NCBI GenBank assembly: GCA_043228905.1
Contig: JBHGNT010000012.1
Span: forward strand, 17,980,001 to 18,044,000
Origin: Azolla caroliniana
Lineage: Eukaryota > Polypodiophyta
Direction of reading: 5' to 3'
DNA length: 64,000 nucleotides
Each line of letters begins with the position of its first letter. The stretch's first letter is position 1. A program made the translations under genes and the position numbers. Below the pieces are notes generated by a model. It did no database searches. It was not told where the DNA came from and worked only from the letters and a program-made list of their open reading frames with translations. Shown here in pieces: positions 23,980 through 36,508 of this stretch.

Positions 23980-26900
23980 ACGATATATTAACGTCTTTTA
24001 AGAGGCCAAAATGGCCTATAAGACCAAATAAGAGATTACATCTTAAGTATTGTCTCGCCTTTGAGAACAAATCAAAATAAAATAAATATCACACAGTAAA
24101 TATAAAAGTAAATAACATGAAAAGAAAAATAATGAGGGAATCTAGTTTTTGGCACATGTGAGATCCTCAAGTTAGGTATAGTGTAGCTTTTGTCTTCGAA
24201 AGATCTCTAGCATAGGTCAATCCAGAATGGAAATGTCTCCGAAGCGAGGGAAGCACCTACGATGGCGGGAGATAATGGCTTTTATCTGTCGATGACAAGG
24301 GTGTTGAGGTTGTGGTCCATGGGGCCGAGGCCTACGTGCACGGCAAATTGCCATTGCCCGATCAATTGTAACCCCTTTGTTATGTCCTGGTCTGAAGCCC
24401 ATTGTGTATCCCAGGGTTGACTTCTAGCATTAGGAGTGATGGGGCTAAAGAAAGTTGTGATTGTTCTTTGTGGACGAGCTTGTGTGGCTGTATTCTTCAA
24501 CAACTTTTCCCGATGTCTCTTGAGCTCTAGCAAGAAAAGCCCTAGGCATCATTGGTTCTCATATTCCATTACCTTGCGTAGTGGGCCAAAGCCTTGTTTA
24601 AAGAGGCAATGGTATCTCCCTCTGATTTCATAAAAGACACTACAATGACAAACATAGTGTTCTTCAGATTCCACTCCTTGATGACACAATTGGAAAATTC
24701 TCTCTTCTAGAGGTAGTCGTGTATATCTGGCCTACCTCAATCTGTAGCTGATGTGATGAAGTTCGCAGCTGCCCTATCACACTACGCAACGCATAGGATA
24801 GATGTATGTCCATATAAGGTGGCCTGATGACAAATCCATCCTCCGATGTATGTAAGAAGTGTGTCTTATAGTGGGCCATCTTTGTACCAAGTGGTATTTT
24901 GGGGCTGATCCATGTTATCTTGTTTTCCAAGTTAATAATATCAGTTCGGATCACTCTATTCTTTTCCACTTTGGTCATATTTAGATGGGGACAGTCCAAG
25001 CTATATTGGAACGGGGGTAGTGCATTTATACTCATGCCATGTGACTCGAACCATTGCTGCATTTAAGCATACCAACAATGAGTGTCTCCATTTTGAGCCA
25101 GTTGTTTTGATGACATAAGTGCCAACCTTGGGTACCTTCGTTTAGGGAGCTCCCAAAAATGTTGGATAAATGTCACTGATCGGAACAACGCCTTTGTTAT
25201 TATAGGTGCTGCTCCCATCTATGCCCGGATTATATCGTGGGGCACCGATGCTTTGCTCCTTATCATGCGAGCAATCATTGACACTAAAGGTCTCTCTAAA
25301 TCTTTCCAATGATTTGCCTTGTTAAGACTCGGTCCCCATGTCTCTACTCCATAGAGAAGAGTTGGTGTGACAAGTGTATCAAATAACCATAGCTTAGTCC
25401 GTGGCTCTTGGAACTGCAAATGTGCACATTGTCTCTCGAGAGCAGCAAGGGTTGCATATGCACGAGAAAGTCGGGCACAAGCGGCCTCCTGTAAGGAGAA
25501 CCGAGGTCCTATAAATGTTACTTCTAGGTATATGTAGGAGCGTGTGTATTCCACCTTTTCCTCTCCCAAGAAGAATTCTGGTTTTGATCTTGTTACCCAT
25601 GCTTGGGTGGTGTTAAACACCATCACTTTAGTTTTATTCATGTTGATTGACAAATCTTTGTCCGTACAAAATAGTTTTAAGGCATTTAGATGTCTTTGTA
25701 GTCCCTCCGGAGAGTCAGAAATCAGCACAATATCATCAGCATATAGTAATATTTGTATAGCTATACTTGCTAGGTGTGCTCCGGAACCCCCAAATCTCTC
25801 TATATACTGTGATACCTCATCTATATAGATACCGAAGAGTGTGGGGGATAGTGGGCATCCTTGCTTCACGCCAATTGGGCTAGCCACTGCCTTTGACAAG
25901 CCCTTAGAAGACCGCACTTTTCCTGACATAGATTCATAGAGTGCATAGATTCCCCATTGCATATCTATAGGAACACCAAGGGCTTCTAGCCGCTGCAAAA
26001 GCTGAGCATGTGGGACAATGTCAAAGGCTTTTCGGAAATCCACAAAGCAGCAATAAATCCTCTTATTGTGGGCTTTGCCCTCCTCAATAATGTGATCCAA
26101 AGTTGTGAAACCCTTTCGAAAGCCTGCTTGTCCAATTGAACGGCAACCATTTTGCTCTGCCCATATACTCAATTCTGATTCTAGAATCGAGCTATATAGT
26201 TTAGCCAAGTAATGGCCAATCATGATTGTCCTATAGTTGCTTGGCATCATGGGGTCTCCACTCTTGAGAATTGTCACAATGGTATGTTGAGTCCATCTAG
26301 TAGGAAAACCTTCACACATGGCTCTATTAAAGATGTGTGCTAGCAATGGGAGCAAGGTGTCATAGGCATAGATAAAGTGCTCACCCACCAATCCATCATG
26401 ATCTTGGGCCTTCCCAAATTGTAGCCGATCAATGACATTTCTTACATTTTGTGGTGTAAAGAAGGTTGATTCATGTGGGCGTGAGGCATTCGGGTGGGGT
26501 AGAGGAGGTTGCCCCGGGATATCATATAGAACCTTTGCATATTCCTGCCACACTTGAGGTGAGGTCAGTTGTGTGGTGGGTTGCCTCTCATTAAACATTT
26601 TCCATGCTCTTTTACGCTCTTGTCCTAGAAACAAGTAATACAAATGATCTTCAAATTTAGCCAAATACAATCTCTTCTTCTTCCTCACGAGGCGTTGGAA
26701 GGTTGCTCTCGCGTGGTTGTGTATAAATGCCCCGAGTTACATCACGTTGCAAGCATCTCCTTGTATCACGACATTCCTCATCATACCAACTATTTTGTAT
26801 TACTCTACCGAGTTTGGGGGGATTGGCCGTTGTGTGAAGGAAGGCATTTGTGGCTGCTTTATGCAATGATTTGGATAAACCTTGGGTAAGTTCTTCAAGG

Positions 26901-29900
26901 GGTGCGAAAGGATCCAAATCTAGCATGCCATTGTATACACCACAACTATACACATCAATTGTCTCACGAGTGAATAGATACTCAGCCAGCCCACTCTCCT
27001 TAGCATATACATCCTTTGTGCATCCATCCTTTACCTCAAAGCGTAGATATGCATGATCAGCTGCCAAGCCAATTGGTCTTCCCGATATAGTGAACACTTT
27101 TATTTCAGGTATAAGAAATGGAGATCCCATTAGATAATCAACTGTGCTTGCACCCCCTTTTGGGTTCCAACATGTCAAAGCATCTGATCTAGGCCATTGT
27201 GACAAGCCATTATATATCACAAATCCATGCGCACTTCCCAAGGCTAGAAAGTATTTTCCATATTTAGTTATAGCACTCATATCTTGAACTTGTCGCTTTA
27301 GACCAACCTCTTCTGCCATAACTTATCCATAAACAGCCTCGTTGGTGTTAAACATATTTGTTTGTTCATCCTTGGTTTGTGCATTAAAATCTCCTAATAG
27401 TATTATGTCCCCCAAAGTAGCAAATCTTATGATATCATCATATAGTCAAACTTGCACCTTTTCCTTCTTGGATTCTTGCTAATCACTGTTCTCCTCTGTA
27501 GTGGTTATCTGACCTTGTGCTATGCACATCTATGACTTTTATTGTACTTAGCGATGGCTCTTTAATAAAGAGTGAGGTTGAGTGTGGTGAATCTAATTTT
27601 ACTACTCTCTGAATTTATCGAATGTGTCACTGTGTTTGCAGAATGTGCTGGGTTATCGAGTATACCAGAAGGTGATTGGTATTGTCCATCTTGTGAAGGC
27701 AAGGGTGAACATCCAAAGCGAAAGAGCACACGATCATCTGGACACCTCTTTGCTGCATCTGTTAATGAGAAACAATCAGATCGATGTCAAAGAATTGTTA
27801 AAGTTTCGAAAAATGCAATAGGAGGCTGTGTGATCTGCAAGTAATAGGCTGCAGGAATGAGTGGCTAATTCAAATTTTACGTTTCTATAAGGACCTTGAT
27901 TTATGTGGTTTGTTGTATTATATGTGCAGGAATGGCGATTTTTTAAAGTCTGGTTTTGGTGAAAAGACTGTGTTGTTGTGTGATCAAGTAAAGTCTATAA
28001 TCATCTAGAAGTTTGGTGCTTTTTTAAACTTTTGAAGAAGGCCCTAAATGTAGTACTTCTTCTGTGTATATGCCTGCAGTGTGAGAGAGAGTATCATGTT
28101 GGATGCATGAAGGAAGAAGGTATAGCAGACCTCAAGGTATTCAAAGTGTAATTGCTACCATGTTGATGAATAGAAGTTGGAAATTTGTGATTTTGCATCT
28201 TAAATCAGTGTAGAACTCTCTATTAGATTTGCTCAAAGGGTTTTGTATTTGTAGGAGCTACCAGCAGGCGAGTGGTTTTGTGGTTTGGATTGTACACGTA
28301 TACATAAGACCCTTCAAGAACTAGTTGTAAATGGACCTCAACCTATACATCGGAGCATTTTTGACATGCTTAAGAAGAAGCGTGATCAAGAAAGCAGTGA
28401 AGAGTTGAAGTTTCTAGATTCAGAGTTTTCATGGCAGTTGCTTCATGGTAGAAGAGGTGACCCTGAGAATGGAAGAATCTTGTCTAATGCCGCAACAATC
28501 TTAATGGTAACAAAACAGTTTTTCGAGCATTTTGAAAAATAACATCTGCATGAATATTCATTCTGACATTCAGTGTTTCTGTCATTGCAGGAAAGCTTTG
28601 ATCCAATTATCGATGCAGCTTCAGGGCGAGATCTTATTTCCCTTATGGTTCATAGGTAAAATTTGAACTCTTAAGTAATTCCATAGGAATCCTCAATCCT
28701 TATATTCTAGGTTGATGTATATTTCTTTGATATGTTTTAGCCACAATATATGATGTGATGCAAACTATGGAATCGCTTTTATCACATGAATGGGTTATTT
28801 AGTGGGTTTGCCCATTCTTCTTGCTATTATCTTATGTGTTTTTGTTCAACTTGTTGTCGGCAGTCGAAGCATCCGGGATCAGGATTTCCGGGGTGTATAT
28901 TGTGCTGTCCTTAAGTGGAAGTATGTCGTGTTCCGTTGAAATTGATAATGCCTAGCTGTCTATGCTTGTTACACTCAAGAGATTTAAAACTCAAGATTGT
29001 GCAATTTCTTATCAGGGAAGCAGTTGTATCAACCGCAATAATTCGAATATTTGGACGACATTTTGCAGAACTTCCTTTAGTGGCAACCAACACTGCCAAC
29101 CGTGGACAGGTAAACCCGTGTACCAAAAAAACTTTTTTTTTGTTTTTAGTCCTTTATATATTTACATTGAATTTTATCAAGAAATGAAACGAATAGCTAT
29201 GGTGGAAAAACAGTGGTTCGTTTTATTATTATTATAAATAATTATTCTCTTATGCCTTAGAACTGATGAATTATATTGTGAGCTTTGTAGCATCATAAAC
29301 AGACATTCCGGCTAAGACTGCCCCGCCGGGAGAATTCACTTTTTGCACCTAAGAAAATGACATTTATCCAATAGGTTGATGACAATTTTCAATCGATGTA
29401 TGCTACGAAGGAAGAGAAAGAAAGAAAGAACTTTTGACTGTCTTCCAAATAGTTGATGAAGTAAAAGTTTTTCTTATCAGCATTCAATGACAATCTTGTA
29501 ATGTATTTAGGTTGCAAATTTGTGGTAACAATTATGAAATCAGAATTTAAACATAGAGTATGCCAATGGTAATGTGGACATTATGATAAAAATAATCTCA
29601 AAACATTCACAACATTACTTTTTTTTGCATAAATTTGTTGTTTAATTGACAACTGGAAGATGGAAATATGCATTGGTAATAGAAGAAGATGAGATAACAT
29701 GAGTATATTGTGTTTGTGAGGATCAATGCTGAAATTTTCTCCCTTCTGACTTTTTTTCAATTTCATAGGTTATTAATAGACCATTAATATAACAATGATA
29801 TCTTATTCCCATCTTCGCGTAGGGATTTTTCCAAGTGTTGATGTTAAACATAGAGAGGCTTCTTGGTATACTACAAGTGGAGCACCTTCTCCTTCCTGCC

Positions 29901-30176
29901 GCAGAGGAGGCAGAATCAATCTGGATAAATAAATTTGGTTTCTCAAAGATTAATAATGATGAACAGGTTTTTACATTGTTCTTCTTCTACTGTTTCTTTT
30001 CCATAAATTAGAATTTCGAAGCTAAAAATATTAAATATTAATCCAGAAACTCTTTTGAACATGTGTACTATTTGTGTTTGTTACAGTTGCAGCAATTTGC
30101 CTCTCAGGTGCAGATTATGATTTTCCAAGGTTCTTCCATGCTGCTTAAATCCATTAGACCAGACTACTCTTCTTGA
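18510..30176 (+). CDS. IDM1-like PHD-finger GNAT histone acetyltransferase (17 exons)
   Basis: Exons: 18510-20492, 20734-20926, 21027-21191, 21295-21364, 21444-21525, 21610-21669, 21760-21812, 21895-22076, 27642-27840, 27930-27987, 28080-28136, 28255-28506, 28591-28655, 28864-28920, 29016-29109, 29823-29966, 30087-30176. Phases all join, giving 1267 aa. In order come an acidic, repeat-bearing N-terminus, a first Cys/HAGS block (FERHAGSTARHPSENI), two SKRR repeats, and a second such block with KGQRILTGTKEGSGICCGCC and FEAHAGW (about 805-895). PHD finger 1 (CAECGDGGDLVLCDACPRAYH, split by intron 8) and PHD finger 2 (CVICKNGD...CDQCEREYHVGC) follow. A GNAT domain with acetyl-CoA loop RGQGFFQVLM and LPAAEEAESIWINKFGF comes last. 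Arabidopsis IDM1 acetylates H3 to guide ROS1 DNA demethylation. The family also has paralogues of unknown role, so the exact orthologue is not claimed. Confidence 0.92.
22520..24510 (-). mobile_element. Copia-like remnant with gag only and LTR-like flanks
   Basis: The minus-strand primer-binding-like TGGTATCAGGGCAATTGG at 23863-23880 is followed by gag frames. 23717-23406 starts MNTQMGSALPTEKLDKNNF, a UBN2/Copia gag. 22985-22930 holds the knuckle CGYCGKFGHYEAEC. Related segments flank it: 22607-22805 resembles 24300-24500, and 22532-22606 resembles 23985-24060. I read these as the two LTRs, the left one missing about 240 bp and truncated at an AAAG repeat. No pol is present. The exact LTR ends are uncertain. 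Confidence 0.65.
23933..23979. repeat. (AAAG)n microsatellite
   Basis: About eleven GAAA units within the putative right LTR of the Copia remnant. The left LTR copy breaks off at a two-unit version of the same repeat near 22525. Confidence 0.9.
24510..27480 (-). mobile_element. LINE retrotransposon, 5' truncated, antisense in IDM1-like intron
   Basis: On the minus strand an endonuclease (EEP) C-terminal half comes first, with GDFNAQTKDEQ (near 27390), a stop, then VDYLMGSPFLIPE and LAADHAYLRFEV (27319-26657). A 489-aa reverse transcriptase frame follows (26688-25219) with VDFRKAFDIVPH, VKQGCPLSPTLFGIYIDE and an intact ILLYADDIVLISD. C-terminal frames include HQGVESEEHYVCHC near 24640. Stops and frameshifts separate the parts, so it is inactive as a whole although RT reads through. 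A second diverged copy lies at 31730-33592. Confidence 0.92.
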
Positions 30177-31100
30177 AACCATTTCATTGGCAGATAAGAG
30201 GTCGACTTCTCCTTTACCTGCAGGCCATATTTTTTTCAATTACAAAGAATTCTTCTTTTGAGTTATTATGTATGATATATATACAGATTTGTGTGCATAT
30301 CAGAATACTATAATGAATATTATTGAGATAAACAAGCCTCATTAAAAGTAATGTTGTAAGTCGTACGATATGGTAGATCTACAATGCTCAACAATAGGTA
30401 GTGTATTTATAGTGTTTGAAGATGCATATTATTTGATACAATAGCTATGAGGGAAATCACTAAATTAAACCATTAGAATATCTGAAAAGTAAGATTCATT
30501 AGATAATGTTAGTAATAGCACAATACTACACTCCAGAAAGTAGATGTAAATTTAAACAGTTCAAAATCATACTAGGGTATCCCAAAATCCTAGAATTTCA
30601 ATAGTTATGTTCATCATCTAATGAATGAGTGGACATTATAACATCATCACCATCATAATCCTCCTCGATGTCTGTAGTAACAATCTTTTAATCTGGCCAT
30701 TATCATCTATAAAGAGTGGTATATTGGTCAAGATTGTCCATCCATGAGCAATCTATGGGAAGGAATGCATCATGGTTCAAGTCATATGCCAAGGGGGCCC
30801 TTTTCATCCAAACACTTCTTCCCAAAAATATTTAAAAGCTGTTTCTTTTCTTGGGCTACAAGGACTTCATACGTCTTGAGTTGTAACTTTGTCAAACTTC
30901 AATCCAAAGAATCCTCATTTAGACATTTTTTACCCCTCTGCGTTTTCTGCAATGTCTGGCTAATCACAGTGTCCTCTGGTTATCTGAAATGTCTGCCTAA
31001 TATCTGTGTCTTCTGCCTTTTCTGTAATATCTGATCCTCTGGTTAATACCATTCTTCACTCTCAACTGGTTGGAATACTCAGATTTGTTAATGTTCCGCG
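30177..31100. other. Intergenic downstream of the IDM1-like gene, dispersed repeat arm
   Basis: No gene was recognised. 30480-30830 is an inverted, diverged copy of 35465-35880, sharing for example AAAGAGTGGTATATTGGTCA and CTAGAATTTCAATAG-type words. The remainder to 31100 is unassigned. Confidence 0.6.
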
Positions 31101-31103
31101 GGG

Positions 31104-31196
31104 TGCTCTCCTTAGCCAGGATCAAACTCTCCATGAGATTCGTAGTTGCATCACTTATTGCTTCTTCCTACGTGAATGAAGATGATTTGGAATTCG
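31104..31196 (-). other. Plastid-derived insert: start of rrn16 and its upstream spacer
   Basis: On the minus strand the sequence reads GATGCAACTACGAATCTCAT then GGAGAGTTTGATCCTGGCTA. This matches the 5' end of plastid 16S rRNA and the conserved leader just before it (AATGCAACTATGAATCTCAT in many land plants). Upstream words (GAAGCAATAAGTGATG) also fit the plastid trnV-rrn16 spacer. Only about 90 bp is recognisable and homology stops soon after CTGGCTA. It is a small nuclear plastid-DNA insertion rather than a functional rRNA gene. Confidence 0.75.
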
Positions 31197-31729
31197 GGCG
31201 AGCAGTGTTGCTTGCAAGATCTCTGGGTTTTTGCCGCCCACGTCCTGGAACTTCTTTGTGATTTCCCCGCAATCAAGCAAGCTCGCAAGTAAGCAAGCAA
31301 ACTCAGGATTTGTTTCCTGGCATTTGATCTGTCCTTGGAAGGCAAACCTTATAAATCATATTTCCAATTCTTAGGCAATGCATAAAAATCGGCATTGCTA
31401 GTAACCCTAGGGTTTCCAGGAGTTTCCTGCAATCTCTGATCCTCTGCATTTTCTGTAATGTCTGACTAATCTCTGTGTCCTCTTTGCCAAATCTCTATGT
31501 TCCTGGTTTCACTCTATTCCCTTTTCCCCTTGCATGTCTCTGGCCATAGGGTACCCGTTGTCCTAACTATAGGAGACTATGGATTCTGAATGGATAGCTA
31601 ATGAAGGTATGGATCTCAATACCTACAAAGATGGTCCAGATCCATGGAAGACCCCAAGAAGATACTATAGAAGAAAAAGTGACCAGATGAAGCACCCCGA
31701 GTAGCACCAGAAGGTGGCACAAGGCACCT

Positions 31730-33384
31730 AAAATGCAGGTTCCATTTGATGTCGAAGAGGGGAAACATGATCTATTAAGCCATTTGATTAGGCAAGAGAT
31801 CAATCTTATAAGAGATAATATAGAAAGAACATTAAGAGAGGAAATGAAAAAGGAGATAGAGAAATAAAAAACAGAGCTGTGTGCCTCTCTCAAGATTGAG
31901 TTATTAGAAGAGATAAGAAAAGACATCACTAGCCTTATCAAGAAATCAAACTTGCTCAAGGATGATAGGGTGCAATACCTTAAGGATGAAATATCCTCAA
32001 ATAATGGCATGCTAGATTCTGATCCTTTCGAACCCCTAGATGAAGTCACAAGGATTGTCAAAGTCATTGCATAAAGCAGCTACAAATGCCTTTCCCCACT
32101 ATGGGCAATTCCCGCAAACTTGGTAGTCATACAAAATAATTGGTATGATGAGGAATCTCGTGATACAAGGAGATGCTTGTAGCGCGAAGTAACTCGGGGT
32201 ATTTGTACACACAATAAGCAAGAACAACCTTCCAATGCTTTGTAAGGAAGAAGAAGAGATTGTTTGGTAAATTTGAAAATCATTTGTATTGCTTGTTTCT
32301 AGGACAAGAAAGTAGAAGAGCATGGAAAATGTTTAATGAGAGGTAACCTCTCACACAACTGACCTCGTCTTAGGTGTGGTACGAATATTCCGAGGTACTA
32401 TTTGATATCTTGGGGCAACTCCACTTCCCCACCCACATGCTCATGCCCACATGAATCTACCTTTTTTACTTCACAAAATATAAGAAATGCCATTGATCAG
32501 TTACAATTTGGGAAGGCTCAGGATCATGATGAATTGTATAGTGAGCACTTTATCTATGTCCATGACATCTTGCTCCCATTTGCTAGCACACATCTTTAAT
32601 AGAGCGAGGTGTGAAGGTTTCCCTACCACATAGACAGAACATATCATTGTGCCAATCCTTGAGTGGAGACCCCATGATGCCAAGGAACTATAGGACAATC
32701 TTGGCCACTACTTGGCTAAACTACATGGCTGGATCCTAGAGTCAGAATTGAGTATATGGGCAGAGCAAAATCACTGCCATTTAGCTGGACAGGCAGGCTT
32801 CTGGAAGGGGTTTGTGACTTTGGATCACATATTGACCCTCAGAGCCCTTATCGAGAAGGGTAGAAAGCCCATAATAAGAGGATTTATTGCTGCTTTGTGG
32901 ATTTCAGAAAAGCCTTTGATACTGTGAGGTGTGTTGGCTTATGCAACAGCTAGAAGCCCTTCGTGTCCCTATAGATATGCAATAGGGAATCTCTGCACTG
33001 TTTGAATCCATGTCATGAAAACTGTGGTATCCTAATGGTTTGTTAGAGGCTATTGCTAGAACAATTGGGGTAAAACAAGGATGCCCACTAGCACCTAGTC
33101 TCTTCAGTCTCTACAGAGATGAGGTATCGCATTACATAGAGAGGTTCAGGGGTTCGGGAACATGCCTAGTGAGTATAGACATACAAATATTACTATATGC
33201 TGGTGATATTGTGCTGATTTCTAACTCTCCAAAGGGACTATAAAGCCATTTAATCTCCCTAAAGGTATTTTGTATGAACAAAGTTTCATTGATAAACATG
33301 GATAAAACTAAAGTGATGATGTTTAACACCACTCAAGCATGGCTAACAAGATCAGAACCAGAATTCTTGGGAGAGGAAAAGGTG

Positions 33385-33422
<38 letters not shown>

Positions 33423-33592
33423 CTATGCATACCTAGGAGTAACATTTACAGGGCTCAGGTTCTCCTCACCGGAGACTCTTGTGCTTGATGTCCTCGTGGA
33501 TATGCAGCCCTTGGTGCTCTTAAAAGGCAATGTGCACATTTGTAGTTCCAAGAGCCACCAACTAAACTCTAGCTATTTGATACACTAGACAT
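31730..33592 (+). mobile_element. Second copy of the same LINE family, heavily decayed
   Basis: From GMLDSDPFEPLDEV (about 32010) to about 33590, the plus strand parallels the LINE at 24510-27480 piece by piece: NWYDEE/DTRRC, QFGKAQDHDE, LSIWAEQN, IGVKQGCPLAP, MDKTKVMMFNTTQAWLTRSE. The catalytic box reads LLYAGDIVLISN, so one catalytic Asp is lost. Frameshifts are frequent and a CA repeat (33387-33420) interrupts it. An upstream open stretch (31733-31867 and on) is Glu/Lys-rich and coiled-coil-like. Its membership of the element is unclear. Confidence 0.85.
33387..33420. repeat. (CA)n microsatellite inside the LINE copy
   Basis: A run of about 17 CA units, absent from the sister LINE at the corresponding place. 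Confidence 0.9.
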
Positions 33593-35040
33593 AGAGCCAC
33601 TTGAGAACAATCTGTATGCAATCAAATCTGGTTCAAAAGTATGAAATTTCATATGCTTGTTTTGGAAGTTTTTTCAGTCTCCATAGCAACTTTATTACAT
33701 CTTTCACCCGTATAAAAGATTCCCATGTCCATACAGTCTTAGGAAACTCTGCTTTCATTAATCCTCCTATGGATACACAATTCAAGGCATTGTTTGTCAC
33801 TGATTGCACCACAGTTTGTGGTCTAACCTATCTGGACCATGTAAATTTGTTTTTTCTATGTTATAAAACTGTAGCATACATGCTACAAGATGTAACTTGG
33901 TTGCACGAGAGTAGCCGGTGCAACAAACTGTAAGTTTATACTATACAAAAGGGGTTGTCTTGGTTAAGGGAGGTTACCATATGGGAAACTCACTGATTAT
34001 GTATCATCATCATGTAGAGGAGCTTATTAATGATTTTAGATCAGAAACAAAAAGTATAGCTTTATGAGGAAAAGTTGACATACTAAGTCATAGAATACCT
34101 TATATGGTTAGGTGTTGCAAACATTCATTTTGTTTGTGTTGAATTGTAACTTATGTAACAAGACAATTGTGGTTAGAGATTTTCCTAAGAAATTTATACC
34201 ATGTTTTGATACCAATGTATCCAATGGTTTCAGACCACCTCTAGAAGAATCTTCATCTTTCATACTAAAATATAGATATTGCCTTTTGATACATACTAAA
34301 ATATTTTGCTCTTCATCTTTCAGAGCTCAAGGGTGATGGATGAAGGGCTTCATTAATTTATTTGGATATATGGCTTCATAGTTTCAACGGATTGAGAGCT
34401 ACATTGTTTGTTAATGTTACTATTATCAGACATTCTGTCCATATTCTAAAGGAAAACTCGATATATCTGAGAATGTATGGATTTTATTCTTCTTTCCTGA
34501 GGTGTTATAAGCACATAAAGAGCATCAAATTAGCAATGGTGTACTAGGCCTATATGCTAATGTAATGGATTTTACATGCTTTCAAGATGTAATTCATATC
34601 CTATATAAATTTTCTTTATAATGTTATGTGAATAGAGCTACTACATATTGCAATATCTGATGTATATTTGGAATCAAACATTCAATCATTCAAGTTGAGG
34701 CTATGTTTTGGTCACCCTTCATTAGGGCCAAGAATCTTAATATTTTAAATAATGCCACTCATTGTTTTATGTGATGCGTTGATGACTATCACCATTCATA
34801 TGCTGTTTCTCTTTCATATCCTCATTTCTGTTATTTACTTTTTCCTGTCACATCCGTTCTTAAAAGTTTTTTTTGCTGTGATAACCTTTTCTGTACATAT
34901 TTAGAGTTTTGTTTGTAGATGATATTGCTGTGACACTTTTCAGAACTTACCATTGGTTGCTCCTAGAAACAAAAGACATACACAAGGCTTGTTTTTCATG
35001 ACATTAATAATGCCTTCAATATTTGCAATGGTAGTAATAA
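33593..35040. other. Intergenic, nothing recognised
   Basis: AT-rich DNA with only short open frames and no conserved motifs on either strand. Confidence 0.5.
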
Positions 35041-35046
35041 TGTGAG

Positions 35047-36508
35047 TACCGTTCTCATTTGTTGTTAATGAGTACTTCAGTTCGATAATTATTGTCATCA
35101 TTAAGATAATCATTTCTTTTGAAAGTGTTCAACAAAGTTGGTGATTCATGTTATTTTAAACAATTTCTTTTTCGAAGCCTAATAAATATAGCCAATATGG
35201 CTATGACTAATTAACAATTAAAATAGCAATAAAGGGGAGATTGCTTCTTAGTTTGGTGAAATGAAGTCCAAATTTTGCAAGGGAAATGTGACAATGTCCA
35301 AAACGAATAGAGGAAGAGGCCATTGAACCCTAACAATCTATTTTGGGGATGTTGACAAAAATGTAGCAAATAAGTGAATTGTTGCATAAGAAAAGAAACA
35401 ACTTTTAAAGTTGAGGCATGTGAAGTTCTTGTAGCTCAAGAAAAGAAACAACTTTTAAATCTTTTTTAGAAGAGGTGTCATTGGATGAAAAGGCCCCCCT
35501 GGCATATGACTTGGACCATCTTGACCAATATACCACTCTTTAGAATTGATAATGGCCATATCGAAAAGACTGCCACCAAAAGAGGGGATTCACAAGGCTC
35601 TCTTCCTAATGAATAATTATGCAAAATCCTAACCACCCCTTTGGTTATTGTATTAATGATATAGAGAAGGTGATTTTTTGTTTTACTATAAACATTGGAT
35701 GATTTTGATGGTGATGATGTTATTATGTTCAGTCATTGATGGGACGATAAACATAGCTATTGAAATTCTAGGGTTTTGGGATACTCCACTAGATTTTGGA
35801 TAGTTTAAATGCTAGTAGTAATGTGAAAGAAATGGTTATAATGGAATGAAATGAATCCATTCTGGTAGCTGGCAAGTATGGTATACTCCAAATTCTTAGT
35901 TGGCATTGCATAGTTGATGAATACAAACATAGTTTACCTATGATAGGACAAAAATAGGTTTCTCAAGTATATTGACTTGGCATTGCATAGTTGATGAATG
36001 TAATGACAAGAGTCGGTCTAGGAAAGGACACATATACTTCTCTTAAAATTTAAATCACCAATAACACAACGACAAATTAGAATGTACACTAGTGGCTCAA
36101 GCACATGCAATTCATATAGGCACTCAATCAATATACGAGATATGTGAATTGGTTAAGGGAGAAATCTTCAATTTCAATGAGAGAGAAGGATCATTCTCAT
36201 TTGTTGTTAATGAGTACTTCAATTCCACGACTATGGTCATCATTAAGACAATCTTTTCTTTTTGAAAGTGTTTAATAAAGTTGGTGATTCATGTCCTAAT
36301 GGTTATTTTGAGGAATTTCTTTTTCACGAACCTAATATATACAACCAATATGGCAATGACTAGTACATATCTTGGTGAATTGAAGTCCAATTTTTGCAAT
36401 TTACATGGCAAATGTGACAATTTCCAAAACAAATCCAGGAAGAGGCTATTGAACCCCAACAATATATTTGGGGATGTTGAAAAAAATGTAGTGAATAAGT
36501 GAATTGTG
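35047..36508. repeat. Pair of about 320-bp direct repeats (35047-35375 and 36190-36508)
   Basis: Both copies begin TTCTCATTTGTTGTTAATGA and run through GTTGGTGATTCATG, then AAATGTGACAAT and GGGGATGTTGA, to a shared end at AATAAGTGAATTGT. They are clearly homologous with many substitutions and indels. The DNA between them (35465-36060) is the dispersed repeat that also occurs at 30480-30830 (inverted) and 55930-56190. Two similar ends around unrelated middle DNA could be LTRs of an old element, but they lack clear TG...CA ends. Confidence 0.7.

Larger units (their letters stand above)
22077..27641 (+). other. Intron 8 of the IDM1-like gene, GC-AG, 5.6 kb, TE-filled
   Basis: The donor is CATACAG then GCAAGT, a GC donor with otherwise perfect consensus. 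The acceptor is TGTGTTTGCAG at 27641. Joining G to AA restores a Glu codon between YHT and CAGL of the first PHD finger, so the splice is required for the zinc-binding residues. Inside are a Copia gag remnant (about 22500-24510) and a LINE (about 24510-27480), both antisense to the gene. 22250-22500 shows no recognisable feature. Confidence 0.88.
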
